DNA from: Bradyrhizobium sp. MOS002
Lineage (GTDB): Bacteria; Pseudomonadota; Alphaproteobacteria; Rhizobiales; Xanthobacteraceae
Direction of reading: 5' to 3'
Length of the DNA stretch: 64,000 nt
Assembly: GCF_003020115.1 (NCBI RefSeq)
Contig: NZ_PYFX01000004.1
Span: 496,001-560,000, forward strand
Position 1 is the first letter of the stretch; the number at the start of each line of letters is the position of its first letter. Position numbers and translations under genes: made by a program. Under the pieces are notes generated by a model. It was not told the DNA's origin, did no database searches, and saw only the letters and a list, made by a program, of their open reading frames with translations. Positions 8,148-15,512 of the stretch are shown piece by piece.

Positions 8148-8306
8148 ATGTGTGAGAAATGCGACGAGATCGACCTGCGCATTGCGCGGTACAAGTACCT
8201 AGCATCACGTATCAACGACCGAATTACGCTCGATGGCATAGCTGAATTGATAGAAGCTGCGCCTGCCAAGAAGGCCGCTATCCATTGCGAGCCCAAGCAA
8301 CAGTAA
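8148..8306 (+). CDS. Small orphan protein with N-terminal CxxC, 52 aa
   Basis: ATG 8148 to TAA 8306. The product begins MCEKCDEIDLRIARYKYLAS and ends with a Lys/Gln-rich tail (AIHCEPKQQ). An N-terminal Cys-x-x-Cys is followed by two short helices (IDLRIARYKYLASRI and LDGIAELIEAAPAKKAAI). This resembles a small Bradyrhizobium family starting MCEKC. Whether the cysteines bind metal is unknown, since only one further cysteine is present. The gene lies under leader copy A and is followed by a terminator at 8382, so it is a single-gene transcript. Confidence 0.65.
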   Translation: MCEKCDEIDLRIARYKYLASRINDRITLDGIAELIEAAPAKKAAIHCEPKQQ

Positions 8307-8381
8307 GGCCGCCTTGAACCTAAACGCCGGCGATCCCGACTAACGTCCACTGGAGGATTGCAGTTTCCAGTTCCAGCGTGG

Positions 8382-8420
8382 CGCCACTGAGCATTATTGG
8401 GCTTGGTGGCGTTTTCGTTT
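8382..8420 (+). terminator. Rho-independent terminator
   Basis: CGCCACTGAGC (8382-8392) pairs with GCTTGGTGGCG (8401-8411), including two G.U pairs, around a short A/T-rich loop. TTTTCGTTT follows. It lies 75 nt after the 8148-8306 gene on the same strand. Confidence 0.65.
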
Positions 8421-8596
8421 AGGGGGCATTTCAAAACTCAGGGCGGCCTATTTCGGCCCTGATAGGGCGCACGCGTGTTTCCCACCTCAGTGGCCCGGTT
8501 TAATTTCAGCCGCGGCCTGCTTTGCTTTGTCGCAATCGCCCAGCTTGTCCAAGGTATCAGTCGCTTAACCCACGGATAGGGCGTAGACTAAGCCCA

Positions 8597-8667
8597 TCAC
8601 CGCCCCGCCATCGGCATCTATCGGTGACTGAGAGTATCGCGCTCCCGCCTCCTACCCGGAGAGCACC
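8597..8667 (+). promoter_or_regulatory. Structured 5' leader, copy B
   Basis: Stem I is TCACCG (8597-8602) with CGGTGA (8622-8627), a perfect pair. The link is CTGAGAGT. Hairpin II is GCTCCCG (8641-8647) with CGGAGAGC (8657-8664) around one bulged A, at the same place as the bulge in copy A. The ribosome binding site CGGAGAG is inside the 3' arm, three nt before the ATG at 8668. Confidence 0.65.
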
Positions 8668-8859
8668 ATGCGCACCAAAACCGAACAACCCAAATTGTCA
8701 TTGCAGAATAGGCTTATGCTCGAGGCTAAGCGGCTCGAGGGCGATGCAAACAGGCTGCCCCATGGCCCTCTTCGGGAAGCCATGATCCGCGCAGCGGGAC
8801 TAACTGAAAGTGCGCATCGAATCGAGAATTGGCTGTCCTCGGCAAGTCCAAGATGTTGA
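8668..8859 (+). CDS. Small helical orphan protein, 63 aa
   Basis: ATG 8668 with CGGAGAG upstream. After a short basic start the protein is two helices: LQNRLMLEAKRLEGDANRL, then a PHGPLREAMIRAAGLTESAH turn-helix, ending IENWLSSASPRC. The pattern 'LxxxAxxLPxGxxRExxxRxAxxxExAxxxxxWLxS' is a recurrent small Bradyrhizobium family with no known role. It is soluble. It lies under leader copy B and its end is only 5 nt from the end of the convergent Crp/Fnr gene. Confidence 0.65.
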   Translation: MRTKTEQPKLSLQNRLMLEAKRLEGDANRLPHGPLREAMIRAAGLTESAHRIENWLSSASPRC

Positions 8860-8864
8860 TCGAC

Positions 8865-9542
8865 CTACGAGTCGCGTTGGATCTCGGGCTTGTCGTACAA
8901 AACGGCGTTCAGCAGCGAACTGTTGACCTCGATCTTTCCGTTGTAGTTGATTAAGCCGAGCTTGCGAAATTTGTTCATGAAGAAACTGACGCGAGATCGG
9001 GTCGTTCCGATCATCTCCGCCAATGTTTCCTGGCTGATGTGCGGGGTGATCTGTTGAGGGCTCCCCTCCTTGCCGAAATTCGCAAGGAGGAGAAGCAGGC
9101 GCGCCAGTCGTTTTTCACTGGAATTGAAGAGCTGGTCGATCAGATCTTCTTCAACACGACTGTTCCGGGTGAGCAAGTAACTCATGAACAGTTCGGAGAA
9201 CTTGGGCTGGTCGTGCAGCGCCGCGAGCATGGCCGTTTTCGTGATCGCCGTGACGAGGCTGGCTTCCATCGCTGTCGTCGTCGCAATCCGCAGCAAATGG
9301 CCGTTCATGCAGCCTTCGCCAAAGAATTGGCCCGGCTCCAAGATTCCGACCACGGCTTCCTTGCCTTGCTCGGATATGACGACGACCTTCACCCGCCCTT
9401 TTTGGATATAGAAGATCGTATTCGCCTCGTCTCCCTGGGCAAAGATGACGTCTCCCTTGCCGAATTCAAGGATGGTCTTTCCTTCGCCGACGTGGGCGAG
9501 AAACTCCTTCGGATCAAACGCTGGATTGGTTTTGCCTGCCAT
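8865..9542 (-). CDS. Crp/Fnr-family transcriptional regulator, 225 aa
   Basis: An N-terminal cyclic-nucleotide-binding beta roll (about 22-140) with FAQGDEANTIFYIQKGRVKV and GILEPGQFFGEGCMNG is followed by a long dimer helix. A C-terminal winged helix-turn-helix follows (about 165-215: SQETLAEMIGTTRSRVSFFM). The Arg-Ser-Arg in the recognition helix agrees with the family. Fnr-type N-terminal cysteines are absent, so it is not an Fe-S oxygen sensor; whether it binds cAMP is uncertain because the usual Arg of the phosphate cassette is not obvious. It is a single gene, convergent with the 8668 gene. Confidence 0.88.
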   Translation of the reverse strand: MAGKTNPAFDPKEFLAHVGEGKTILEFGKGDVIFAQGDEANTIFYIQKGRVKVVVISEQGKEAVVGILEPGQFFGEGCMNGHLLRIATTTAMEASLVTAITKTAMLAALHDQPKFSELFMSYLLTRNSRVEEDLIDQLFNSSEKRLARLLLLLANFGKEGSPQQITPHISQETLAEMIGTTRSRVSFFMNKFRKLGLINYNGKIEVNSSLLNAVLYDKPEIQRDS

Positions 9543-9704
9543 GCCGATTTTTGGTCCCCATCACCGCCCACCTTGGTGGTTCCGCCTGAAGCCGCGCCAA
9601 TGAACCGGCTGGACGGAAAGCTTCGCCACTCCCCGCATCGGTGTGCCATTTAGTGCCCCGCCGCAAACGAGCGTTACCACGACCGCCGCAAGACGCACCT
9701 GAGA

Positions 9705-9884
9705 CTATATCAGGGTTTGAAACCTACCGGTCGTTTTGCATTCCGAACACTCGAAGATGCGAACTTCGTGACCGGGCTGGTCAGGCTCAATGCAAACGAG
9801 CCGCATGGGCTTGCCGCACCTCAAACACGGAAGAATTCCAAGCTCGGCTCGGCAGTACAGTGGGTTTGGCTGGATAGATGACAT
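9705..9884 (-). CDS. Small zinc-ribbon-like orphan protein, 59 aa
   Basis: ATG at 9884, TAG at 9705-9707; too short for most gene callers. The product has PCLRCGKPMRLV, then HEVRIFECSECKTTGRF. Two CxxC knuckles separated by about 23 residues form a zinc-ribbon pattern. It resembles a small Bradyrhizobium family with 'CxxCGxxM...RxFECxxC'. It may bind DNA, RNA or protein. It lies under leader copy C, whose hairpin covers the GGGGAAAG ribosome binding site. A relative lies at 10097-10261. Confidence 0.65.
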   Translation of the reverse strand: MSSIQPNPLYCRAELGILPCLRCGKPMRLVCIEPDQPGHEVRIFECSECKTTGRFQTLI

Positions 9885-9956
9885 CTGCTTTCCCCTGAGT
9901 TAGGCGGGAGCATGACCGATCTCTCCGTCGCCGATAACTGCCTGTCGGAGCGGCGA
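9885..9956 (-). promoter_or_regulatory. Structured 5' leader, copy C
   Basis: On the minus strand stem I is TCGCCG (9956-9951) with CGGCGA (9933-9928). The internal pair is G-C here where copies B and D have A-T, a compensatory change. Hairpin II is GCTCCC (from 9911) with GGGGAAAGC, using a two-base bulge; it covers the ribosome binding site just before the ATG at 9884. Confidence 0.6.
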
Positions 9957-10096
9957 TGGACCCATCCTCGCTCAACTCATGGCTACGGGGCTGGTCAATA
10001 TTGACCAAGACTCGGAATTCTGGGTCGCGAGGTGTCTTCCGGCCAACATCGTTCGTTGGCGGGGAAGGCTGAAGAGTCGGAACGGAGTTGCCAGGC

Positions 10097-10261
10097 TCAC
10101 CAGGGCAGTGAGACGACCGTACTGCAGGCAATGCAGCGGAATATCCTCGCTGCCGGACGGCAGCCAATGCTCCGAAGGTCGGTCAAATGCTGCATAGGCA
10201 TGCCGCATCGATCGCAGGTCATCAAGCCCGGGTTCTTCGGCAGTTCCACCGCGTCGGTCAC
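10097..10261 (-). CDS. Second small zinc-ribbon-like protein, 54 aa
   Basis: Reading from GTG 10261 to TGA 10097-10099 gives a 54-residue product. It has a MTCDRCGMPMQHL knuckle and a second RIFRCIACSTVVSL knuckle. The 'CxRCGxPM ... RIFxCxxCxT' layout matches the 9705-9884 protein, so the two are paralogues. The frame is closed by a stop seven codons upstream, so the start is GTG 10261 or the internal ATG at the first knuckle. The ribosome binding site is weak and the shared leader is not present here, so this copy may be decaying. Confidence 0.5.
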   Translation of the reverse strand: MTDAVELPKNPGLMTCDRCGMPMQHLTDLRSIGCRPAARIFRCIACSTVVSLPW

Positions 10262-10838
10262 GGGACCTAAGTGCCAGGATTATGGCCATTCGGCTGAGCA
10301 AATCTGACCACATTCCGAACTAAGGCGTGGGATTGCTCCAAGCGTCCTGGTGCTAACCTGATCTACAGCCATTTTGGGGGCTGTCAGATCGGTTCCGACA
10401 ATCGTCAGAATGCCGTTTGCGTGGCCTCCGACTTTTCCAGAATTCACCCGGGAGGTCTCATTTGAATTCGAAGGTGAGCAAAACGAGACAGCGCGGGCGG
10501 CCCGTGCGGCTCCATTGTGACCAAATGGAACAGATAGACAGATCTCACTTCTCGCACCAATTCGAACGCCCTCTCAGAGCTGGGTGCGCCGATATCCTTT
10601 GCGACTTCGATCTCCCCAGTGAAGGCTGGCCGTGGAAATCCAGGAAAGACGTCGCTCTGGAAGACCCCATGACGGCTCTCATCTGGCGTGGTTGGATCGC
10701 TGGAATCGCCAATATCGAAAAATAGCCACTAAAAGCCGAATTCCAGAAGAACGGTCCGATTGTTCGGTGAGATGGTTGCCGCAGAGAAGTCTGAGGCAAT
10801 TAAGGGACCGGGCAAAGAGAGGCCGGGGTGAGCCCTCT
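10262..10838. other. Gene-poor stretch; one doubtful small frame
   Basis: The only frame worth noting is on the plus strand, TTG 10462 to 10725 (87 codons), with GGGAGG upstream and a basic start (NSKVSKTRQRGRPVRL). I do not recognise it and its composition is not clearly coding. A short inverted repeat, CAGCCATTTTGGGGGCTG, lies near 10367. Confidence 0.3.
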
Positions 10839-11018
10839 TCAGTCAGATTTGCTGCCGAACGTTGCGACTTGGCGGGCGTGCTCCCATAGTTCGACCTTGC
10901 TGAAATCCGTCAGCTGCTCAGCGCATCTCTTGGCTGCGGCCTCGTCGATGCAATCAAGATCGACAGCTTTGATGTGGTGGCCGTCTGGAGAGATAAGGTA
11001 GGCTTTATAGCTTGACAT
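10839..11018 (-). CDS. Small orphan protein, 59 aa
   Basis: The start is the ATG at 11018, which lies directly after leader copy D and its AGGAG; a longer frame reads through the leader and is rejected. The product starts MSSYKAYLISPDGHHIKAVD, continues with an acidic patch and an Ala-rich helix (IDEAAAKRCAEQLTD), and ends VELWEHARQVATF. The strand-turn-strand-helix-strand layout with VELW matches a small family common in Bradyrhizobium whose function is unknown. No signal peptide or metal motif. Confidence 0.7.
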   Translation of the reverse strand: MSSYKAYLISPDGHHIKAVDLDCIDEAAAKRCAEQLTDFSKVELWEHARQVATFGSKSD

Positions 11019-11090
11019 AGCCAATGCTCCTGATGAGGCGGGAGCATGCAGCACTCTCTGTCACCGATAACAGCCAATAGCGGACGGTGA
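11019..11090 (-). promoter_or_regulatory. Structured 5' leader, copy D
   Basis: On the minus strand stem I is TCACCG (11090-11085) with CGGTGA (11066-11061), a perfect pair. The link ACAGAGAGT is identical to copy A. Hairpin II is GCTCC (11045-11041) with GGAGC (11030-11026), a perfect five-base stem covering the AGGAG that serves the ATG at 11018. Confidence 0.65.
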
Positions 11091-11155
11091 TGAGATCAAT
11101 GTGCGCTGGCTTTATGTTCAGAACGCGACCAAGACAATCGCGGCGCGGCGGCTGA

Positions 11156-11326
11156 TCGACCGCCGCGACGTTCGAAGGCGAGTTCTCCGACGTGACCCGC
11201 AGCTACGCCGGCAAAGGTGTGGTGCGATATGCGTGGTGAACTCCTCGGGTGGAAGCGGTGCCGTCGGAAACGATCAAGCAGCGCCATGACATGATGACGC
11301 TCGGCGTGAATGACAAGTTCGATTGA
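11156..11326 (+). pseudogene. Gene remnant with an in-frame stop
   Basis: One frame runs TFEGEFSDVTRSYAGKGVVR, then YAW and a TGA at 11237-11239, then TPRVEAVPSETIKQRHDMMT and LGVNDKFD to TGA 11324-11326. Both parts look like real protein and join without a frame change, so this is a 3' gene end disabled by one stop codon. I cannot name the parent. No start is visible. Confidence 0.4.
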
Positions 11327-11359
11327 ACTCCGTTCGCGGAACGGACCGCTTCGACGTCG

Positions 11360-11989
11360 TCACGGCGCCGGGCAGGCCGCTCCGGTCTTCACCCAGGCCT
11401 CGACCAGCGCGCCGGCCTGCTCTTGCGTACCCGGCACGGCTGAGCGGCCGAAGCCGGGCTTCCAGGCCCAGCCGACGAGGGTGTCCTTGCCGATATGGTC
11501 TATCAGGTCTTCCACCTTGCGCCCGCCATTGCGCGCGGGATCCCTGATCTGCTCGCATATCTCGCCGACGGTCTTGCCCTCCCAGGCCATCTCGCGCGGG
11601 GCCAGATGCCAGTCGGGATGGCCGGGCATGCGGCCGGGCTCGAAATTGGCCTTCTGGTGACAGGTGTTGCAGCGCATTGCCTCGAGCCCATGGCCGTCAG
11701 CGCCGCGCGTGACCGGCGGCTGATGCAGACGGGCATTGTCGCCCTGGCGCGGCCTGTCGCCGGCCGGATGACAATTGGTGCAGCGCGGATTCGTCAGCAC
11801 CTTGCCGAGCTCGGTGAAGATTGCGGCCGAACGCTTCTCTGTGTCGCCGATCGCGGCAAAGCTCTCGGGCGAGGCGAGGGCGTGGCTTGCCGTCTCCGAC
11901 GCCGCGTAGCCCGCACTGAGACTGACGGCGAGGGCGGCGACCACGGCAATCATCTTGAACCGCACGTCGGAGATCATGATGCGTGTCAC
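11360..11989 (-). CDS. Di-haem c-type cytochrome-like subunit of the Mo hydroxylase operon, 209 aa
   Basis: An N-terminal signal peptide (about 10-30, KMIAVVAALAVSLSAGYAAS) precedes two CxxCH motifs, CTNCH (about 70) and CNTCH (about 108). The protein should be a periplasmic cytochrome with two covalent haems that takes electrons from the molybdenum enzyme. Its GTG start at 11989 overlaps the stop of the [2Fe-2S] subunit gene by four bases, so it is the last gene of the three-gene operon. An ATG four codons inside is an alternative start. The C-terminal CPAP is an extra cysteine of unknown use. Confidence 0.8.
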   Translation of the reverse strand: MTRIMISDVRFKMIAVVAALAVSLSAGYAASETASHALASPESFAAIGDTEKRSAAIFTELGKVLTNPRCTNCHPAGDRPRQGDNARLHQPPVTRGADGHGLEAMRCNTCHQKANFEPGRMPGHPDWHLAPREMAWEGKTVGEICEQIRDPARNGGRKVEDLIDHIGKDTLVGWAWKPGFGRSAVPGTQEQAGALVEAWVKTGAACPAP

Positions 11990-12510
11990 TTGGTGGCCAT
12001 GAGGTAGCGACTTGAATCGGCCAGGATCACGTCGCGCACCGCCTCGTGATATTTGATGTAGCCGGTGCAGCGACAGAGATGACCGTCGAGCGCATCCGTG
12101 ATGGTCTGCTCCAGTGCCTCGCGCGCGACCGGTGTCCGCGACAGGCGCTCCAGCAGGACCTGGCCCTCATTAAGGAAGCCGGCGGTGCAATAGCCGCACT
12201 GAAAGGCGAAATGCGCGATGAAGGCCTTTTGCAGGGTCGAGAGCTCGCCGTCCCTGGCGTGCCCCTCGACGGTGCGGATCGACTTTCCGTTGAAATTCAC
12301 GGCGGGCGCGACGCAGGTCGGGCTGGTGGTGCTGGTGCCGTCGGGCGCGTCGACGATGATGGCGCAGCTCAGGCATTGCGCGGCGCCGCAGCCGAACTTG
12401 GTGCCGGTCATGCCCAGCATCTCGCGCAGAAAATCGTTCATCGAGAGATCGTCGCGGACGTCCACCGGGCCGTGCTTCTGGCCGTTGATGGTGAGGCTGA
12501 GGGTGGTCAC
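11986..12510 (-). CDS. (2Fe-2S)-binding small subunit of a xanthine-oxidase-family enzyme, 174 aa
   Basis: GTG 12510 overlaps the stop of the large-subunit gene (GTGA). The plant-type ferredoxin cluster ligands are in GTKFGCGAAQCLSC (about 43-52) with a further cysteine near CVAPAV. The second cluster is in the helical domain with QCGYCTAGF (about 105) and HLCRCTGY (about 147). This is the standard two-cluster electron-transfer subunit of isoquinoline 1-oxidoreductase/aldehyde oxidoreductase enzymes. It passes electrons from the Mo site to the cytochrome encoded next. Confidence 0.92.
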   Translation of the reverse strand: MTTLSLTINGQKHGPVDVRDDLSMNDFLREMLGMTGTKFGCGAAQCLSCAIIVDAPDGTSTTSPTCVAPAVNFNGKSIRTVEGHARDGELSTLQKAFIAHFAFQCGYCTAGFLNEGQVLLERLSRTPVAREALEQTITDALDGHLCRCTGYIKYHEAVRDVILADSSRYLMATK

Positions 12511-15278
12511 GCGAGCACTCCCTTCAATAGGCTTGCGGTGACCGGCAGCGCGCGGAAGCGATGGCCGGTGGCGTCGTGGATGGCGTTGATCAGCGCCGGC
12601 ACGATCGGGATCATCACGACCTCCGCCATGCCCTTCGGTGCTTCGTCTGGTACTAGCGGCTTCAGCATCTCGATCTCGAGATCGCGGAGCGGCAGGTCGG
12701 AGCCGCGTGCGACCAGATAGCGCCCGAGATTCCATTCGCCGTTGCCCGGCCCGCCCTCGAACGGGGGCAGGGTTTCGAGCAGCGCGTAGCCGACGCCCAT
12801 GGCGAAGCCACCCTGGGCCTGGCCCATCACCACCTCGGGCACCAGCGCGGTGCCGCATTCGAACACGCTATAGGCCTTGGCGATGCGAAGCGCGCCGGTT
12901 GCGCGCTCGATCTCGACGCGAACGACCGTGCCGCACATCGAGGTATAGGCGGTGCCGATCCGGTTGTTGTCGGTCGGCGGAAACTTGACGCTGGTGCGGT
13001 TGATCCGTTCGAACTTGCCGCTGCCTTTGCGGATCGCCAGCGCGTCGATCTCGGCGCGGTATTGCTCGCCGGACAGCGGAAAGCGTGCCCGCGACCACGC
13101 CCAGCGCGAGAAGCTGTGCGCGACCGCACCGGTGACGAAGCCGCGCGCGTGAGCTGTTGCCGCGAGCACGGAGAGGGCGAGCGGTTCGAGGCCGGGCATG
13201 GTGAGCTGGCCGTCCTGCCAGCTAGCGCTGGCCCATTGCCCCGCGCGCGGATCGGTCTTTGCGATGCGCCACAGCTCGAGCGCCGCGGGCCACAGGCCGA
13301 AGCGGAAAATGACGCGGGCGGCTTCCGCGGCGGAATGCGTGCCGACATGCGCGCCGATCGAGGAGCTTGTCGGCGAGCTGATCGCCGGCACCCAGCGCGG
13401 ATTTTTCTCCGCGGCATCCTGGGTCTTCTGGTCGATGGTGGAGGAATCGCCCGACGTGACCAGGCCTAGCACGTCATAGCTGTCGACGCGGGCGACCGAG
13501 ACCTCGTCGGCGATGGCGCCGAGATGGCCGGCGACCCGGTTGGCCAGCGCCGTCCCGATGCCGTTGCCCATCTCGACATGATCGCAATAGATGACGATCT
13601 TTCCGTCGGGGCCAAGCTCCACGCGTCCGAGCGAGCCGTCCGCGCCGGAGCCATAGTCTTTCGTGACGCAGGCGACGCCGGTGCCGACCAGCCGATCCGA
13701 CGAGGCCTGCTTGAATTGTGCCCGCTGCTGCCAGATCGGGTGCTTCTCGAGCTTGTCGAGGATTTCGGGCGTGCGCACCGAGACGATGTAGGGATTGCCC
13801 GTCATGGTCCGACCGTTCTGGGGCAGCGCGTTACGCCGCCGGAAATCGATTGGATCGTGCTTGAGCTCGGTCGCGGCTTCGTCGATCAAAACCTCCAGCG
13901 CCGTCATGGCTTGCAGGATGCCGTAGCCGCGCATCGAGCCCGCGCTCACGCCGCGCGAGTGCACCGCGACAGTCCTGACGTCGACCTTCGGAATGTCGTA
14001 GATGCCGATCGCGCCGGTGGCCGCGACGACAGCGACGCTGGCCGAGAAATGGGCGAGCCCGCCGCCGTCGAGCACGTGATCGGCGGCGAACGCCTTGATC
14101 TTTCCGGTCGCGCGATCGATGCCGATGCGCGAGCGCATCTTGATCGCGTGGCGCTTGATGCCGGCCTGAAACTGCTGGTAGCGGTCATGCGCCAGCCGCA
14201 CCGGCTTGCCGGGAAAGCAGACCGCCGCGAGCGCAACGTAGAGAATGAAAGGTGTGTGATCGCGGCCACCAAAGCCGCCGCCGACATGGGCGAACTGCGC
14301 GTTGATGTGCGCCGGCTTGTAAGGCGCGCGGGCCTTGCCCAAGAGATGCGCGATCGACTCCGCCGCCTCGTAGGGCGACTGGACGCCAAGCAGCAGTTCG
14401 AGATTGCCGCCCTTGCCGTCGTACCAGGCGAGCCCGCATTCCGGTTCCAGGAACATCGGGTCGACCGATTGCGTCTCGAACTCGCGGTCGAGCACCAGCA
14501 TGGAGGCATCATCCGCCGCAAGCTCGGCGCGGATCTGCTCGCCATATTTCGCCGCCTTGGCGTAATCCGCCGGCATGTCCTTCGCGAGCGGCGACCACAC
14601 CGGCAGCGCCGCGCTCTGGACCTTCTTGGGCGAGACCCAGCCGGCCTGGAGCGGCGAATAGACATCCGGCTTGTCAGGCGAGGGACCTGCCACGCGGGTG
14701 AAGCGGAAGGCTCCGTAATCCGGGACGACGACAGGCCCGGTCTCCTCGCCGAATTGGATGAACGTGCCGTCGCGCAGCGCGAGACGCGCCTGGTCGAAGG
14801 CGTCGAATTTTTCGAAGATCAAAAGCGCGATCGGCTGGCCGAGATAGAGTGGCGTCGTGCCGATCGGACAGAACAGGTCGCCCGCATAGAAGTCCGGCAC
14901 CTGCGTCCCGATCCGGTCGAGATCAGCGGCCGTTACCACCACCGACGGCTTGAGCGCGCCGCCGAGGCGGGCGAGGTCCAGCCCGGTATAGACATGCGTG
15001 GCGTCGTTGGCGCGGACCAGGATGGCGTGCGAGGTGGCCTGCGGCCAGCCCGGCAGATCGTTGGCGCGGAAGTCGGAGGCGTAAAGCTTTGCGCCGGTGA
15101 CCTTGGCGACGCCGTCGACACGGCCGGCGCCCTTTGCCGCGGGGTTGAACTTGCCGCGTCCGGGCAGCGTCTCGTGCGCTGCGAAGGGCACGCCCGCCGC
15201 GGACGCCAGATGTGACAGGCTGACCGAGATGCCTCCCGCCGACAACCACTTCACGAACTCGCGTCGCGAAGGCCCCAT
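12507..15278 (-). CDS. Molybdopterin-binding large subunit, isoquinoline 1-oxidoreductase type, 923 aa
   Basis: Starts at ATG 15278 with AAGGA upstream. The N-terminus GPSRREFVKWLSAGG is a twin-arginine signal, so the folded enzyme with its cofactor is exported. Body motifs include HVGGGFGGRDHTPF, SRGVSAGSMRGYG and, near the C-terminus, PKGMAEVVMIPIVPALINA; the Glu of GMAEV is the expected catalytic residue. The large gene followed by the [2Fe-2S] gene and then a cytochrome c is the usual order for periplasmic hydroxylases acting on N-heterocycles or aldehydes. The substrate cannot be read from sequence. No XdhC-type maturation gene is adjacent. Confidence 0.88.
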   Translation of the reverse strand: MGPSRREFVKWLSAGGISVSLSHLASAAGVPFAAHETLPGRGKFNPAAKGAGRVDGVAKVTGAKLYASDFRANDLPGWPQATSHAILVRANDATHVYTGLDLARLGGALKPSVVVTAADLDRIGTQVPDFYAGDLFCPIGTTPLYLGQPIALLIFEKFDAFDQARLALRDGTFIQFGEETGPVVVPDYGAFRFTRVAGPSPDKPDVYSPLQAGWVSPKKVQSAALPVWSPLAKDMPADYAKAAKYGEQIRAELAADDASMLVLDREFETQSVDPMFLEPECGLAWYDGKGGNLELLLGVQSPYEAAESIAHLLGKARAPYKPAHINAQFAHVGGGFGGRDHTPFILYVALAAVCFPGKPVRLAHDRYQQFQAGIKRHAIKMRSRIGIDRATGKIKAFAADHVLDGGGLAHFSASVAVVAATGAIGIYDIPKVDVRTVAVHSRGVSAGSMRGYGILQAMTALEVLIDEAATELKHDPIDFRRRNALPQNGRTMTGNPYIVSVRTPEILDKLEKHPIWQQRAQFKQASSDRLVGTGVACVTKDYGSGADGSLGRVELGPDGKIVIYCDHVEMGNGIGTALANRVAGHLGAIADEVSVARVDSYDVLGLVTSGDSSTIDQKTQDAAEKNPRWVPAISSPTSSSIGAHVGTHSAAEAARVIFRFGLWPAALELWRIAKTDPRAGQWASASWQDGQLTMPGLEPLALSVLAATAHARGFVTGAVAHSFSRWAWSRARFPLSGEQYRAEIDALAIRKGSGKFERINRTSVKFPPTDNNRIGTAYTSMCGTVVRVEIERATGALRIAKAYSVFECGTALVPEVVMGQAQGGFAMGVGYALLETLPPFEGGPGNGEWNLGRYLVARGSDLPLRDLEIEMLKPLVPDEAPKGMAEVVMIPIVPALINAIHDATGHRFRALPVTASLLKGVLA

Positions 15279-15512
15279 GATCAGATCCTTGTACAAGGTT
15301 TCGAGAACATCATGATGCTTGCGGCATCGATGCCCGGAGAGTTCGCGCCGATGCTAGCTCGAATCCGTCATGATTCGTCATACGACGATAGAAAGGATCT
15401 GGGCGTTTACAACCGGTGAATGTGGTACGCTTGCCGGATGGAATTGTCGTTTCGCTATTGCTTTAGAATCGAATCGAACTGAAGACGGATTGGCAACGGG
15501 GGCGAAACGCAA
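15279..15512. other. Divergent intergenic region
   Basis: About 230 bases between the Mo hydroxylase operon (minus) and the multicopper oxidase (plus), so promoters for both must lie here. Short inverted sequences CCGTCATGATTCGTCATACG occur near 15366, but I cannot assign a regulator. Confidence 0.35.

Noticed and set aside
13524..15215. A 563-codon open frame antisense to the Mo hydroxylase large subunit
   Set aside because: It mirrors the codons of the real gene (Arg/Asp/Gly/Val-rich, no motif) and high GC explains its length.
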